Shown one piece after another: positions 1 to 8,833 of a DNA stretch of 64,000 nt. Positions within the stretch are counted from its first letter, which is position 1. The number at the start of each line of letters is the position of its first letter. Both the position numbers and the translations under genes were made by a program. Source of the stretch: Vibrio marisflavi CECT 7928 (GTDB lineage Bacteria; Pseudomonadota; Gammaproteobacteria; Enterobacterales; Vibrionaceae); the NCBI RefSeq assembly GCF_921294215.1, contig NZ_CAKLDM010000002.1, positions 2,604,001 to 2,668,000 of the forward strand. Direction: 5' to 3'. The notes beneath the pieces were generated by a model. The model ran no database searches. It was not told the DNA's origin and was given only the letters and a program-made list of their open reading frames with translations.

Positions 1-461
1 GGCTTTAAGCATTTCGATAGTTTAGTCAAAATCCTTATTATATCTCCATCTTCCAGGTAAAGGAATAGTCCAGAAATAAGCACAACATCATAATCATTAT
101 CAAAGTTAAAATCACACACATCAGATTGGAGGAATGTAATATTTCTCAGATTATTTTCTTTCGCTATTTCCTGTCCATATTGAATAAGATTTTGGTTATA
201 TTCAACTGCTATTATTTTTTTAAAGTACTTACTAAAGTGGATACTCCAATAGCCGTACCCACACCCTAAATCTAAGAGGTTAGTATTATATGAACCCTTA
301 AAAACTGTCTCTAATACTCGAGATTCAAGTTTGACTTTTTGCTCAGATAATTGACTATTAGTTTCTAGATTGGTAATTGATACTTTATTGCTAGTCTTAT
401 CCAACTTTTCAACTCTTGAGTCCCAAAACTTCCTTACAAGTTCTTTGTCAAAACTAGCCAC
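1..461 (-). CDS. SAM-dependent methyltransferase, partial (C-terminus outside window)
   Basis: I translated this by hand from a GTG at 461-459. About 153 codons are in the window and the frame runs off the left edge. The N-terminal helix region is followed by a class I methyltransferase motif I, LLDLGCGYGYWS, and later DYDVVLISGLFLYL, the usual strand 4 region. The GTG overlaps the stop of the upstream DUF711 gene by one base and has an AGGGA Shine-Dalgarno about 10 bases before it, so the two are translationally coupled. It is the most distal visible gene of the polysaccharide operon. It probably methylates a sugar or head group; the substrate cannot be told. Confidence 0.75.
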   Translation of the reverse strand, partial: MASFDKELVRKFWDSRVEKLDKTSNKVSITNLETNSQLSEQKVKLESRVLETVFKGSYNTNLLDLGCGYGYWSIHFSKYFKKIIAVEYNQNLIQYGQEIAKENNLRNITFLQSDVCDFNFDNDYDVVLISGLFLYLEDGDIIRILTKLSKCLK

Positions 462-1612
462 TAGAAAAGTCCCTGTATACATGTATCGTTTAAGAAATCG
501 TGATTAAAGTGCGTAACTGCTCCTGCGCGTTTACCTTGTATAGGAAGAAGTCTCAAACCAAGTGGCTTATTTAGTCGACTTGCCATCATAGCCAAGTCTA
601 AAGCAACACCAGCTATCGTAGCTTCCGAAGTTTCGCCTGGTATAGGCACCATATCGACACCAACACCACATACTGACGAATACATAATTAGATCATTAAC
701 AGTGACAGCACCCTCTGAAAACCTGCGAGCTAAAAGGTCATCCTCTAGCACACTCAGCATAACACCGTTAAAACCGCTCGCAATGACTCTTTCATCAGAG
801 GCCATACCTTTAAGCTCAGCTGTAAGTCTACCCACAATTGAAAGTGCGCCAGATGAGCCAATAGTATAGCCTTGATTTTCAATCAGCTGTGCAACTGAGT
901 CGGTGGTATGTGGTATCGGAGCTAAAGACCAATCACCTCCCAATAATGGAATATCACATGATTTAAGATTAACCTCTGCAGCACTGTAACACTTGGACAA
1001 TGAATCCAGCGCGTTATCAGAGAGTTTAATTTCCTTAACTTCATCAAACTCTCGTACCACTACAGGCAGGGACTCAATACCTAGAGATGCCCCAAAGGAT
1101 GAGGAATATGAAAACGGATAGTACGGTGTACCTGAAACTATCTCAAAGCCTATGCCAAACCGGAAGTTAATACCCCCAGTACTATCCGCTCGTGATAGAG
1201 ATTTGCATATTGAAGCATATAACTTCGCAGGTACTGAACTGTTGTCAAACCCAGTGGAGCGAATAGAAACAAATAGATTTGGAAGCTCTACCAAAATAGC
1301 AACTATCCGCGCGACTACCGCAGCATAAGAGTGTTCCCCTTCACTTCCTTTATATACAATAGGCTGGTTAACCCATCTTACACCGCTATGCCGAAACTTA
1401 TCATAATTCACCTTTAGCCCAGTCATAGCCTTTTCTAGCTCATATAGATCTGAAAAGGTTATTGTTTGGAGTGTGACTCTTGAAGTTCGAACTTCTGACA
1501 TGGATGAAATAATTGGTAGCGCTTTACAAATTTTATTTACTCTCTCTCTCTCTTCTCGAGAATGTGAGATACAATCATCACCCAAAAAAAATGTATAGGT
1601 CCTAACTTTCAC
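461..1612 (-). CDS. DUF711 (UPF0210-like) family protein
   Basis: A 383-residue soluble protein. The C-terminal third carries the family pattern CGVGVDMVPIPGET (about residues 315-330), an alanine-rich helix, then KPLGLRLLPIQGKRAG and FNHDF near the end, which matches what I recall of DUF711 (PF05167), a family structurally related to pyruvate-formate lyase but of unknown chemistry. No signal peptide or membrane segment is seen. It sits 9 bases after a nucleotidyltransferase gene and overlaps the next methyltransferase gene, so it is part of the polysaccharide operon. Family members usually occur elsewhere, so a role in making or modifying a small glycan substituent is an inference from context only. 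Confidence 0.7.
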   Translation of the reverse strand: MKVRTYTFFLGDDCISHSREERERVNKICKALPIISSMSEVRTSRVTLQTITFSDLYELEKAMTGLKVNYDKFRHSGVRWVNQPIVYKGSEGEHSYAAVVARIVAILVELPNLFVSIRSTGFDNSSVPAKLYASICKSLSRADSTGGINFRFGIGFEIVSGTPYYPFSYSSSFGASLGIESLPVVVREFDEVKEIKLSDNALDSLSKCYSAAEVNLKSCDIPLLGGDWSLAPIPHTTDSVAQLIENQGYTIGSSGALSIVGRLTAELKGMASDERVIASGFNGVMLSVLEDDLLARRFSEGAVTVNDLIMYSSVCGVGVDMVPIPGETSEATIAGVALDLAMMASRLNKPLGLRLLPIQGKRAGAVTHFNHDFLNDTCIQGLF

Positions 1613-1621
1613 TTTTGTTTC

Positions 1622-2284
1622 CTATAAAGACTCTTTTGCTGTCAAATAATCAACAACCGAGTTAATTTCAAACACATCTGATTTTGACAGCACACCGAAT
1701 CTAAAATCTTGTTTACACTTTAGTACTGCCTCAACTACTGAGACATCAGAATTATTTCTACAAAGCTCTTTTATTTCATAAAGGTGCTCAGCATCGAAAA
1801 TGATTGGGCCTCGATACAGTGGATCACTTATGTTTCTAACATGTCCCATATATACAGACTTTACTACATCATTTTCCAATGCTAAGTTGGCAGATTCAGG
1901 GTGGCGAAACTCCGTTTGTATGCCAAAAATAGTCGAAGCTCTATTAACCTTAAATTGCTCAACTGCCATATCAGAAAAGATGAGATCACTCGGTATGATA
2001 CAAATTTGTTCGTTTTGAGCTGTGTTGTCTAGAGCATCAAGCCCTAAGAATGCTGAATACGCGCTTCCAGTTTCGTGCCAAAATGGATTTAAAACGTGTT
2101 TTGCAGTATACGTACTAGATATAACATCCGCTGCTCGATAGCCAACAACGATGATGAGATCATCACCAAACTGTTTCCTCAATCTGTCGAAGACTGTGTT
2201 CCCATCTGGTCCTACTACGAGCGACAGTCGGTTTGCTCCATCTAGTGATACTCCCATTCCTGCAGCCACTATGATCGTTTTCAT
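1622..2284 (-). CDS. nucleotidyltransferase-like protein with degenerate signature
   Basis: 220 residues with the Rossmann-like NTP-transferase fold of the LicC/PntC/MobA type: IIVAAGMG at residues 4-11, LIIVVGYRA at 43-51, and ICIIPSDLIFSD with the metal-site Asp near residue 100. The usual GxGxR...PK signature is altered: the Arg after GMG is missing (GMGVSL) and no PK follows. Either it uses a different nucleotide-binding mode or it is a partner subunit. Genes on both sides are on the same strand, with a 22-base gap to the SerK-like gene upstream and 9 bases to the DUF711 gene downstream. A role in activating a phosphorylated small molecule is inferred. Confidence 0.65.
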   Translation of the reverse strand: MKTIIVAAGMGVSLDGANRLSLVVGPDGNTVFDRLRKQFGDDLIIVVGYRAADVISSTYTAKHVLNPFWHETGSAYSAFLGLDALDNTAQNEQICIIPSDLIFSDMAVEQFKVNRASTIFGIQTEFRHPESANLALENDVVKSVYMGHVRNISDPLYRGPIIFDAEHLYEIKELCRNNSDVSVVEAVLKCKQDFRFGVLSKSDVFEINSVVDYLTAKESL

Positions 2285-2306
2285 AACTCGTTCTCTTTTC
2301 TTACGT

Positions 2307-2693
2307 CTACTTTAGTTCTTTTAGAGGAACTGCTATAAAGCTCTCTCTTAACTCAGGAAAATCATGTTTCGCAGTTTTATAGGGGAATATGATCCCTGCT
2401 GAAGCATTGGACTTGATTATCTCATAAGAAACGTCCACATCTTCACGAAGGCTGTATAGCTCAACTTCTTTATACTCAAACCGTTCTATAGGAACATAAG
2501 ATAAGTCAAGTGCAAGCGCTGTTTGGTGACGGTGATGCCCATCCATAACGAACCCTTCTGAGCTAACACAGATTGGGACAGTCCACAAACTTTCTGTCGA
2601 TATTTTTGACATTAGCCACTCGACTCTATCTCGACTATAATCCTCAATAGGCTTCAGATCATGGGGAGAAATTAATTCAAATCTACTTTTCAT
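2307..2693 (-). CDS. ParB/Srx-fold protein, probable free-amino-acid (serine) kinase of SerK/SbnI type
   Basis: 128 residues. The pattern PIEDYSRDRVEWL (Glu17), then VMDGHHRHQTALAL (DGHHR at 51-55), then FPYKTAKHDF (Pro104-His110) matches what I recall of the ParB/sulfiredoxin-like serine kinases SerK and SbnI, which turn free L-serine into O-phosphoserine. It is about half the length of those proteins, so only the catalytic core is present. The start overlaps the end of the nucleotidyltransferase gene upstream by 11 bases. In this operon it could make a phosphorylated amino acid or alcohol to be activated by a neighbouring nucleotidyltransferase. A plain ParB-like nucleotide-binding regulator is the alternative. 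Confidence 0.6.
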   Translation of the reverse strand: MKSRFELISPHDLKPIEDYSRDRVEWLMSKISTESLWTVPICVSSEGFVMDGHHRHQTALALDLSYVPIERFEYKEVELYSLREDVDVSYEIIKSNASAGIIFPYKTAKHDFPELRESFIAVPLKELK

Positions 2694-3441
2694 TTAAATT
2701 TAGCTCTTTATTCGTATTGAAAGAAAATGCATCAAGTCCAAAGTCATACACAGTATGCTTGTAGGAGGATGGGGAATCAAAAAAGACTTGATGAAAGTAA
2801 CTAGGAACATCGTAATTAACATCTGCAACTTGTTCGAAAAATCTACTAGTTTGTTCATGTGAAATTCCTACTATACCGAACATTTTCAATGAACCTGGCT
2901 GTTCAGCTAGACTGCGATATTCATCACCAGAAGCTATATGAGGTTGCCAAGCGCTGTCCTTATGCTCAGGCACGAGCACTCCACCATTCTCATAGTTGTT
3001 TGCTGCACCAATGCACCCCCATATTATACTACTACTATTAGTTACGCTACTCGCAAAAGAGCTCAGATCACTATCCTCAAATACGCAATCAGCCTCTATT
3101 ATAATGGAGGCGGACTTTGAACAGCACTCCAACGCTTTTTTTACGGAATAAAAGTTATTGTCCGCGCGGCTTTTCTCATTCTTTACATATTGGATACCAT
3201 CAATGCCGGTGAGCGATTGTTTGATCTGCTTAACCTGCTCCTCATCTTCTCCAACTACGACAATAACCTTTCCTTCAATGTTTAGTCGCAATGCCTGTAA
3301 AACAATTCTTCTAACCAGTGGAATACCATTAAAAGGGACTAATTGCTTTAGTACCTTGCCACCCGATTTAAAAAATCTACGCCCCTCTCCTGCAGCTAGA
3401 ATAATAATATTCTCAATTGAACACTCGCTAGATACCACCAA
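2683..3441 (-). CDS. MobA/IspD-like nucleotidyltransferase
   Basis: 252 residues. The N-terminus has a canonical signature, IIILAAGEGRRF (residues 12-23) followed by KVLKQLVPFNGIPLVRR with Lys near 32, then VIVVVGEDEEQV and a metal-site Asp in IIEADCVFED. This is a cytidylyl- or other nucleotidyltransferase that condenses an NTP with a phosphorylated substrate. It overlaps the flippase gene upstream by 14 bases and the SerK-like gene downstream by 11, so expression is tightly coupled. Unlike the second nucleotidyltransferase of this operon it keeps the catalytic Arg and Lys. The substrate is unknown; phosphoserine or a related head group is a guess from the neighbour. Confidence 0.7.
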   Translation of the reverse strand: MVVSSECSIENIIILAAGEGRRFFKSGGKVLKQLVPFNGIPLVRRIVLQALRLNIEGKVIVVVGEDEEQVKQIKQSLTGIDGIQYVKNEKSRADNNFYSVKKALECCSKSASIIIEADCVFEDSDLSSFASSVTNSSSIIWGCIGAANNYENGGVLVPEHKDSAWQPHIASGDEYRSLAEQPGSLKMFGIVGISHEQTSRFFEQVADVNYDVPSYFHQVFFDSPSSYKHTVYDFGLDAFSFNTNKELNLNEK

Positions 3442-4699
3442 TTCTCTCCTTCAACAACAACATACTTATAAAGTAAGTCAAAATATAATATATTGATACA
3501 ACAGTAAACACTCCTAGGTAAGCAAAACCAAAATAAAAGAACGAGGAAGCAGTAACTAACGCAAGAAAATGAATTAATACTAATTCACTGTAACGACGAT
3601 TTGACATTAGATATACATCAATTGAGGATTTTCTATAAAAATTCGATGCATGAATAATCACTATGGTTGCAGATATTAGCATGAACTCCTGTTCTAAGTG
3701 AGAAAGCCTAGGAACCAAATCGACAAATACCTTCCATTCGCTGGGTATATCGAAATATGTAATAAGAACAAGAAATAAAACTACTACTGTTAATGACAGG
3801 AAAAGTGAAGCTCGGTTGGAATTTGAACCAATTCTTGGGTCGAACTTACGCCCATAATACTTCTTAACTTGACTAGGCATTACAAAAAACTTAACTGCAT
3901 TAAACAAAGTAGCAATAAAACGCTGTACCAAATCCATCACCATTGTTACGAAATCTCTAGAGTCCGGATAATGGGGCAGCACTACAAAACGTAGGAATGC
4001 TGGCACAAACCCTTCAGAAATTTTCAAAAGAAAAGAGCCGCCAAATACAGAAAACATCTCAAATATTGTTCTCCTCTCGTCCAATAAACGAGCCCGAAGA
4101 ATAAATTTAATTGTTGAAGGGCCTACAAGACAAACAGAACCTAGATAAGACATTATGAAGAAAACACTAAAACTAAAGCTAAAACTAACATATAAATCTA
4201 AAAACCATGAGAATAAGACAAACAGTAAAAGCAGGAATGATTGACAATATAGCAACTTTAATGCTGATTTAAATTTTCTTTCGGACCTATTCAGCTCAAC
4301 AGAGTATTGAAATAAAGACAGCGCCAATATTCCAACTAGGTCTAATGGTTTCAGTAAGCCGAGGAGCCACAAAAAAACAAAAAATACTAATAAGAATAAA
4401 AAAAACTTCCTGAATATATATGCGAGTGTTTCTACAGCAGTGCCCTTATCGGAACTAGGTATAATAACAACCAAGCTAAAATAGACAACTCCTAATGTCA
4501 TACCTGATATATATGACACGAGATAAACAAAGTTTGAGTTCTTCGCATATTCACCTCCATCTAGGAAGTAAGAAAAAAACCACAAGGAACTAATATTCAG
4601 TATCCCAGGTAGACTTCTATAAGTAACTCGATAAATAACAAAAAGTAAACTATTAAGTAAACGTTTCACCTTAAACAACCGAGATATTCCTTTATTCAA
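3428..4699 (-). CDS. Wzx-like polysaccharide flippase (MOP/PST superfamily)
   Basis: 423 residues, very hydrophobic, with about 12 predicted membrane segments spread over the whole length and basic loops such as KKYYGRKFDPR between them. Size and topology fit the Wzx/PST flippases that move undecaprenyl-linked repeat units across the inner membrane. Pairwise identity in this family is low, so the call rests on topology and context. The start is a TTG with a GGGATGAG-like Shine-Dalgarno; an in-frame GTG ten codons further is possible. It is the first gene of the minus-strand operon, with 665 bases of non-coding DNA between it and the IS element. Confidence 0.65.
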   Translation of the reverse strand: MNKGISRLFKVKRLLNSLLFVIYRVTYRSLPGILNISSLWFFSYFLDGGEYAKNSNFVYLVSYISGMTLGVVYFSLVVIIPSSDKGTAVETLAYIFRKFFLFLLVFFVFLWLLGLLKPLDLVGILALSLFQYSVELNRSERKFKSALKLLYCQSFLLLLFVLFSWFLDLYVSFSFSFSVFFIMSYLGSVCLVGPSTIKFILRARLLDERRTIFEMFSVFGGSFLLKISEGFVPAFLRFVVLPHYPDSRDFVTMVMDLVQRFIATLFNAVKFFVMPSQVKKYYGRKFDPRIGSNSNRASLFLSLTVVVLFLVLITYFDIPSEWKVFVDLVPRLSHLEQEFMLISATIVIIHASNFYRKSSIDVYLMSNRRYSELVLIHFLALVTASSFFYFGFAYLGVFTVVSIYYILTYFISMLLLKERIGGI

Positions 4700-5364
4700 A
4701 ATTACTCATCCCTATACCATATTACCTCAGGCTCAGCTAATATAACCCATACTGCAAAATATATTCATTCCATTTTCAACATGAGAAAGTTACCTAGTTA
4801 AGCACGCCTATGCTCAAGCCCCATCAAAAACTACATAAGTTGCAGACCCAGACAAACCTTTGCCAAAAGATCACCCTTACATAGTCCTATCTCTACACTC
4901 CACTATACATAAAAAGCAAGCCATATTTTTAAAAGGTCAACATGTATTATCAAATTAAGGTTAGTTTTTATCTATGTTAATCGTTAGATGTTTTGCAAAC
5001 GTTTAAGGCTTCTGAAGTTACTGCATTTTCATGTCCGCTCAAGGGGCATTCACTTATAACATACTTCCTACCAGAGTGTAGAAGCGCCTCCAAATGTATT
5101 ACTCTAAAAGCGAGTGTTTCATCATACGTAATGGCAGAAGCGTAATACTAAACAGTTAAACTGATTGTACAACTTTCCTCATAGAAATTACTACTTTTTC
5201 GAACATTGGCTATAGAGGAGAAACACCAATAGTTTTCTATACAGGCACTTCAATCAAGTTCCAAATCCTACATTTATGCGCTCAGTTATCTTTATATGCC
5301 TTATCCAACAACATACGATTCTCCAATGATACGTTGGAGGTGTATGATGTATTCACCTTTGTCC
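4700..5364. other. intergenic region, no gene seen
   Basis: 665 bases, A+T-rich, between the flippase start and the IS element. I see no credible ORF. A short inverted repeat CTCCAA/TTGGAG lies at 5322-5340 without a T-run. The minus-strand operon promoter should lie here, but I cannot name convincing -35/-10 boxes, and there is no minus-strand ops (RfaH) motif. Confidence 0.6.
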
Positions 5365-6714
5365 CTGAGGGAACCCCACGAACTCAAACTGTAAACCTTT
5401 GATTATTCGATAGGTCATTCAGTATTTTCCCGATCATGTTTCTCCAAACATCTATTGATATGCGCAACAATGGCTTTTGATAAATACGTAATCCTAGATT
5501 GAGGTAACTCAATACTCGCCGCTCTTTAATAGTATTCGCTTGAAAACGATGGTGAAGCCCCTGTTTTTCTGCCACTAAACCTAACAACATCAAAAGGGTA
5601 TGGGCGATTGTGCCTATCAAAACTAATATGCTCATTCTTTGTAACTGTTTAGTTCCATGCAACGACATACCTAAACCGTATCGTTCTGATTTGCCATCTC
5701 GAAAGGCTTCCTCTATCTGCATTCTCTTTTCATAAATACCAACGGCACGTTTGGCTAAATGTTGGCGAGCAGGCAGTGAGGTAACCAATATCCATGGGTC
5801 ATGGGCTCGCCGAGCGTTTTTTTCGACTGTAATTGGATTGTTGACGGTGCCCTTTTTTAGTTTTAGCGACTCTCCCTTTCGGTTTCGCCTTATACAGTAT
5901 GATATTGACTTTGTAAGGGTTTACATTTCCCATATACCCATTTCTTATGAGTTGGGGGACGGAGGTTGCCAGTGGAAACAACGTTTTGCATAGCGCCCCT
6001 TTTTCTTCGTTTTTACTCAGGCAAACACGCCCACGAACTCGCCCCATAAAATGCCAGCCTAGAGCTCTGACTGCTTTAAACCAAGGTCTCTTAAATCCAG
6101 CTTCTGTGACAATAATAGGTCGACTAGAAGACGGTAGTAACAGTTTGAGAATGACCAAAAAATCAGAATGTGTCTTGGCGGTCTCTTTCGTTTCCAATGA
6201 ATGAACTTCTTCATAAAGCGTTAGGGCTCGACCTTCGAATGACAAAGAGGCACGGATAAGAAAGAGTGTTTTTTGCTTATTTAAATCAGACCAATCAACA
6301 TGAATGATCGGAGTCTTCAAGTGGGAGGTAAGCAGGGTAACAATATGTTTATAAATAACAACTTTTGATCGACTCAAGTGGCAGTTAGAGCACAGCCTAT
6401 CCGCCCTTTTTATCGAGTGTTTTTCATAGGCATGAGTAGAAATACCTCGTCCAATGGATGTGACAGAAAGAGAACTACCGGAAAGAACACTTTCAACGCA
6501 GGCTTTCAGTGCATTAGCTCTCGCTTTATGCATGTTGCCAAAGATTGAATTGAGAAAAAGCGATACGATAGTATTTACATTCATGGTGCTGTTCCTTACT
6601 AGGGTGATAAGCAAATTTGTTGTGGTGATAAACTTGCGTTCACAAAGCACCATGAACGTTCCTAACTAAATGAATTTATTTGCTATTTGTCTCAAATTTA
6701 AGGGGATACCTCAG
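5365..6714 (-). mobile_element. IS10-like IS4-family insertion sequence, decayed
   Basis: The element is 1350 bp. The ends read inward as CTGAGGGAACCCCACGAA (5365-5382) and CTGAGGTATCCCCTTAAA (complement of 6697-6714), matching at 12 of 18 positions and like the CTGAnGnATCCCC ends known for IS10. The flanks CCTTTGTCC (5356-5364) and CCTCTGTCC (6715-6723) look like a 9-bp target duplication with one later mutation. The interior is one transposase on the minus strand with a frameshift. IS10 is of similar size, with a 402-residue transposase and 9-bp duplications. The mutations suggest an old, immobile copy. Confidence 0.85.
5384..6584 (-). pseudogene. IS4-family (IS10-like) transposase, frameshifted
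   Basis: Start ATG at 6584 has a TAAGGA Shine-Dalgarno. The two parts (6584 to about 5820, then about 5820 to 5384) join into about 400 residues, the length of IS10 transposase. The first part has HVDWSDL, with the first catalytic Asp, and the second has YEKRMQIEEAFRDGKS, the IS4 Y-R-E-K signature with the catalytic Glu. The frames are broken at a run of seven A (5820-5826 on the complement); six would restore the frame. The second catalytic Asp, expected in VTDAGF, is Glu (VTEAGFKRPW). Both changes argue for loss of activity, although slippage on the A-run could make a little full-length protein. Confidence 0.85.
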
Positions 6715-6844
6715 CCTCTGTCCCCCTAGCTCAATTTAACCTAGATTGATCTTTTATGGAGTCCCACAAATACATTTTTCTTATCGCCTGAGCAAATAAT
6801 CTCCACATACTTATCAAATTAGAATGTGTATTTATACTCAAGGC

Positions 6845-6856
6845 AACGGTAGCGTG
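6845..6856 (+). promoter_or_regulatory. degenerate ops/JUMPstart-like element
   Basis: AACGGTAGCGTG matches the E. coli ops sequence GGCGGTAGCGTG at 10 of 12 positions, including the GGTAGCGTG core. It reads toward hldD. It may be a relic of a RfaH-recruiting site; the first two Gs are lost. Confidence 0.3.
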
Positions 6857-7495
6857 ACTATCACCCCCTACTTTATCAATGGCTTAGCTTGCTCACAAAA
6901 TCAGCAAGGCACTTTGAAGTAATTTAACATACAGCTTCTTATCACTTATTTAGTTGCTCTATTTTAATGAGCTCTAGCTCTTCTATCGCAACGGCTTTGT
7001 TACTTAAATCGTTTGAACTAAATCAAGAAGCTACAATCTGATCTACTACGCGAATTATCTGCCGTTACCTCATACCTAAACCTCATATCGTAACAACTAA
7101 CTGGAATGTACAATAAAGTCTTAATCAACCGTGGTTCTCTAACCTTCTGAAGTGACGAGAAAGCGATAATGAGTCGAATCCAAACAAACAAGACAAACAT
7201 AGTAGGCCTGCTATTTCAGCGATTTAACCCCTACTATCGCACTGATGGTAAACAAGTTTTTTATACCATTGAGAGCGCGGCGAGGTTTCTAGACTCAGTT
7301 TTTAACCTAGCGATTATCCCGCTGGTTTGTCAGCATTATACCCGTATAAGCCACAAAACTATGGATATTTAGGCTTCGTTTATAGCTGTGACGCAACTTC
7401 TGGTCATCGATGCCGCTAGTCTCAAACTTCTAGCGAAGATGAATTGAAGATCAAAAAGCATTGTACTGATAGGAACAGGGGTTCCCTCGCGATTC

Positions 7496-7506
7496 GGCGG
7501 TAGATT
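7496..7506 (+). promoter_or_regulatory. ops-like element (RfaH recruitment site)
   Basis: GGCGGTAGATT keeps the invariant GGCGGTAG core and the T at position 11 of the ops element at which RfaH loads onto paused RNA polymerase. It lies 330 bases upstream of hldD on the coding strand, the position expected in a long leader of an LPS operon. It is also upstream of the promoter I propose at 7768-7796, so it could only act on a transcript starting further left. Confidence 0.45.
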
Positions 7507-7767
7507 GTCAGAAGCTCTACGGTTCCAACAAAATTAGGAAAAACAGTATGCTTATCGTGAACGATTGCTATAAAAAACAGCAATGTATCTAGTGAAACAG
7601 TTGTTAGGGGGGTAAAGTAGCCAAAGAGATTACAACGCTTAAGTTGATGAGACTTACGCATTAAAAAAACTACTGCAATTCTAAAAGTAAATCTTTCTCT
7701 ATCCTCTACCGAATCTAATTGGAGATGAATGAATAGTTGACGAGCCTCAACGACAAACGTTAGGGCT

Positions 7768-7796
7768 TTTTGCGATCGCAATGAAAGTGTTATACT
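7768..7796 (+). promoter_or_regulatory. candidate hldD promoter
   Basis: TATACT at 7791-7796 with extended context GTGTTATACT, and a weak -35 TTTTGC at 7768-7773 (17-bp spacing). It lies 38 bases before the hldD start. Confidence 0.4.
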
Positions 7797-7833
7797 CGGC
7801 AAACTAAGGTAACTTACAGGTTGGTAAAAGAGA

Positions 7834-8775
7834 ATGATCATCGTAACTGGTGGTGCTGGCATGATCGGCAGTAACATCACAAAAGCACTTAACGAACAAG
7901 GTATTAACGACATCTTAGTTGTCGATAATCTAAAGAACGGTAAAAAGTTTCAGAATATTGTTGACCTAGACATTGCAGACTACATGGATCGCGATGATTT
8001 CCTTACCCAAATCATGGCCGGTGATGACTTTGGTCCAATTGAGGCCGTATTCCATGAGGGAGCTTGCTCCGCGACGACTGAGTGGGATGGCAAGTACATG
8101 ATGCTCAATAACTATGAGTATTCAAAAGAACTTTTACATTACTGCCTAGAACGTGAGATTCCTTTCCTTTACGCCTCATCAGCTGCAACCTACGGTGAAA
8201 CAACAACCTTTATCGAAGAGAAACAGTATGAAGGTGCACTGAACGTTTATGGCTACTCCAAACAACAGTTTGATAACTATGTACGTCGTGTATGGCAAGA
8301 TGCAGAGCAACATGGCGAAAAGCTGTCTCAAGTAACAGGGTTTCGTTATTTCAATGTTTATGGGCCGCGTGAGCAACATAAAGGCTCAATGGCATCAGTT
8401 GCTTTCCATTTAAACAATCAAATGAATGCTGGTGAAAACCCAAAACTGTTTACTGGTAGTGAAAAATTTCGACGTGATTTTGTCTATGTCGGCGATGTTA
8501 GTGCCGTTAACTTATGGTTTATGGAACATGGTGTCTCTGGTATTTTCAATCTCGGTACTGGACAAGCCGAATCCTTCGAAGAAGTCGCAAAAGCAGTTAT
8601 CAAGTATCACGGCAAAGGCAATATTGAAACGATTCCTTTCCCTGAACACTTAAAAGGTGCCTATCAAGAATTCACTCAAGCTGATTTAACAAAGTTACGT
8701 ACAGCCGGGTGTGACCACAAGTTTAAAACTGTAGCTCAAGGCGTTGAAGAATATATGAACATCATCAATAAATAG
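7834..8775 (+). CDS. hldD: ADP-L-glycero-D-manno-heptose-6-epimerase
   Basis: 313 residues, close to the E. coli enzyme. The N-terminal NAD(P) motif GGAGMIG is at residues 6-12, and the SDR catalytic pair Tyr139-xxx-Lys143 lies in NVYGYSK. It makes the ADP-L,D-heptose used by the heptosyltransferases encoded downstream. The start ATG is preceded by AAAGAGA. It is the first plus-strand gene of the core locus. In vibrios hldD (gmhD) marks one border of the O-antigen/capsule region, which fits the polysaccharide genes to its left. Confidence 0.97.
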   Translation: MIIVTGGAGMIGSNITKALNEQGINDILVVDNLKNGKKFQNIVDLDIADYMDRDDFLTQIMAGDDFGPIEAVFHEGACSATTEWDGKYMMLNNYEYSKELLHYCLEREIPFLYASSAATYGETTTFIEEKQYEGALNVYGYSKQQFDNYVRRVWQDAEQHGEKLSQVTGFRYFNVYGPREQHKGSMASVAFHLNNQMNAGENPKLFTGSEKFRRDFVYVGDVSAVNLWFMEHGVSGIFNLGTGQAESFEEVAKAVIKYHGKGNIETIPFPEHLKGAYQEFTQADLTKLRTAGCDHKFKTVAQGVEEYMNIINK

Positions 8776-8833
8776 CCTGCTTAGTAGTATACGATTGCGT
8801 CTATTTGTAAATAAGAATACTCCGAGTAATTGA

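Larger units (their letters stand above)
6724..7833. other. 1.1-kb non-coding region upstream of hldD
   Basis: No ORF here is convincing. A 67-codon frame at 7169-7372 has no recognisable homology or ribosome site, and the minus frame at 7422-7913 runs into hldD. The region has two ops-like sequences on the plus strand and the hldD promoter near its end. It probably holds a long 5' leader for the core operon plus debris of former O-antigen locus genes. Confidence 0.5.

Noticed and set aside
5813..5830. Programmed -1 ribosomal frameshift in the IS transposase
   Set aside because: The A7 run is there, but the downstream frame is +1 (or -2), not -1, and IS10-type elements normally use a single ORF. 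Decay is simpler.
7169..7372. 67-codon plus-strand ORF before hldD
   Set aside because: No Shine-Dalgarno, no recognisable homology, sits in a region with frequent stops; probably chance or debris.
7422..7913. 163-codon minus-strand ORF
   Set aside because: Its start lies inside hldD and it has no family pattern; a shadow frame over the hldD leader.
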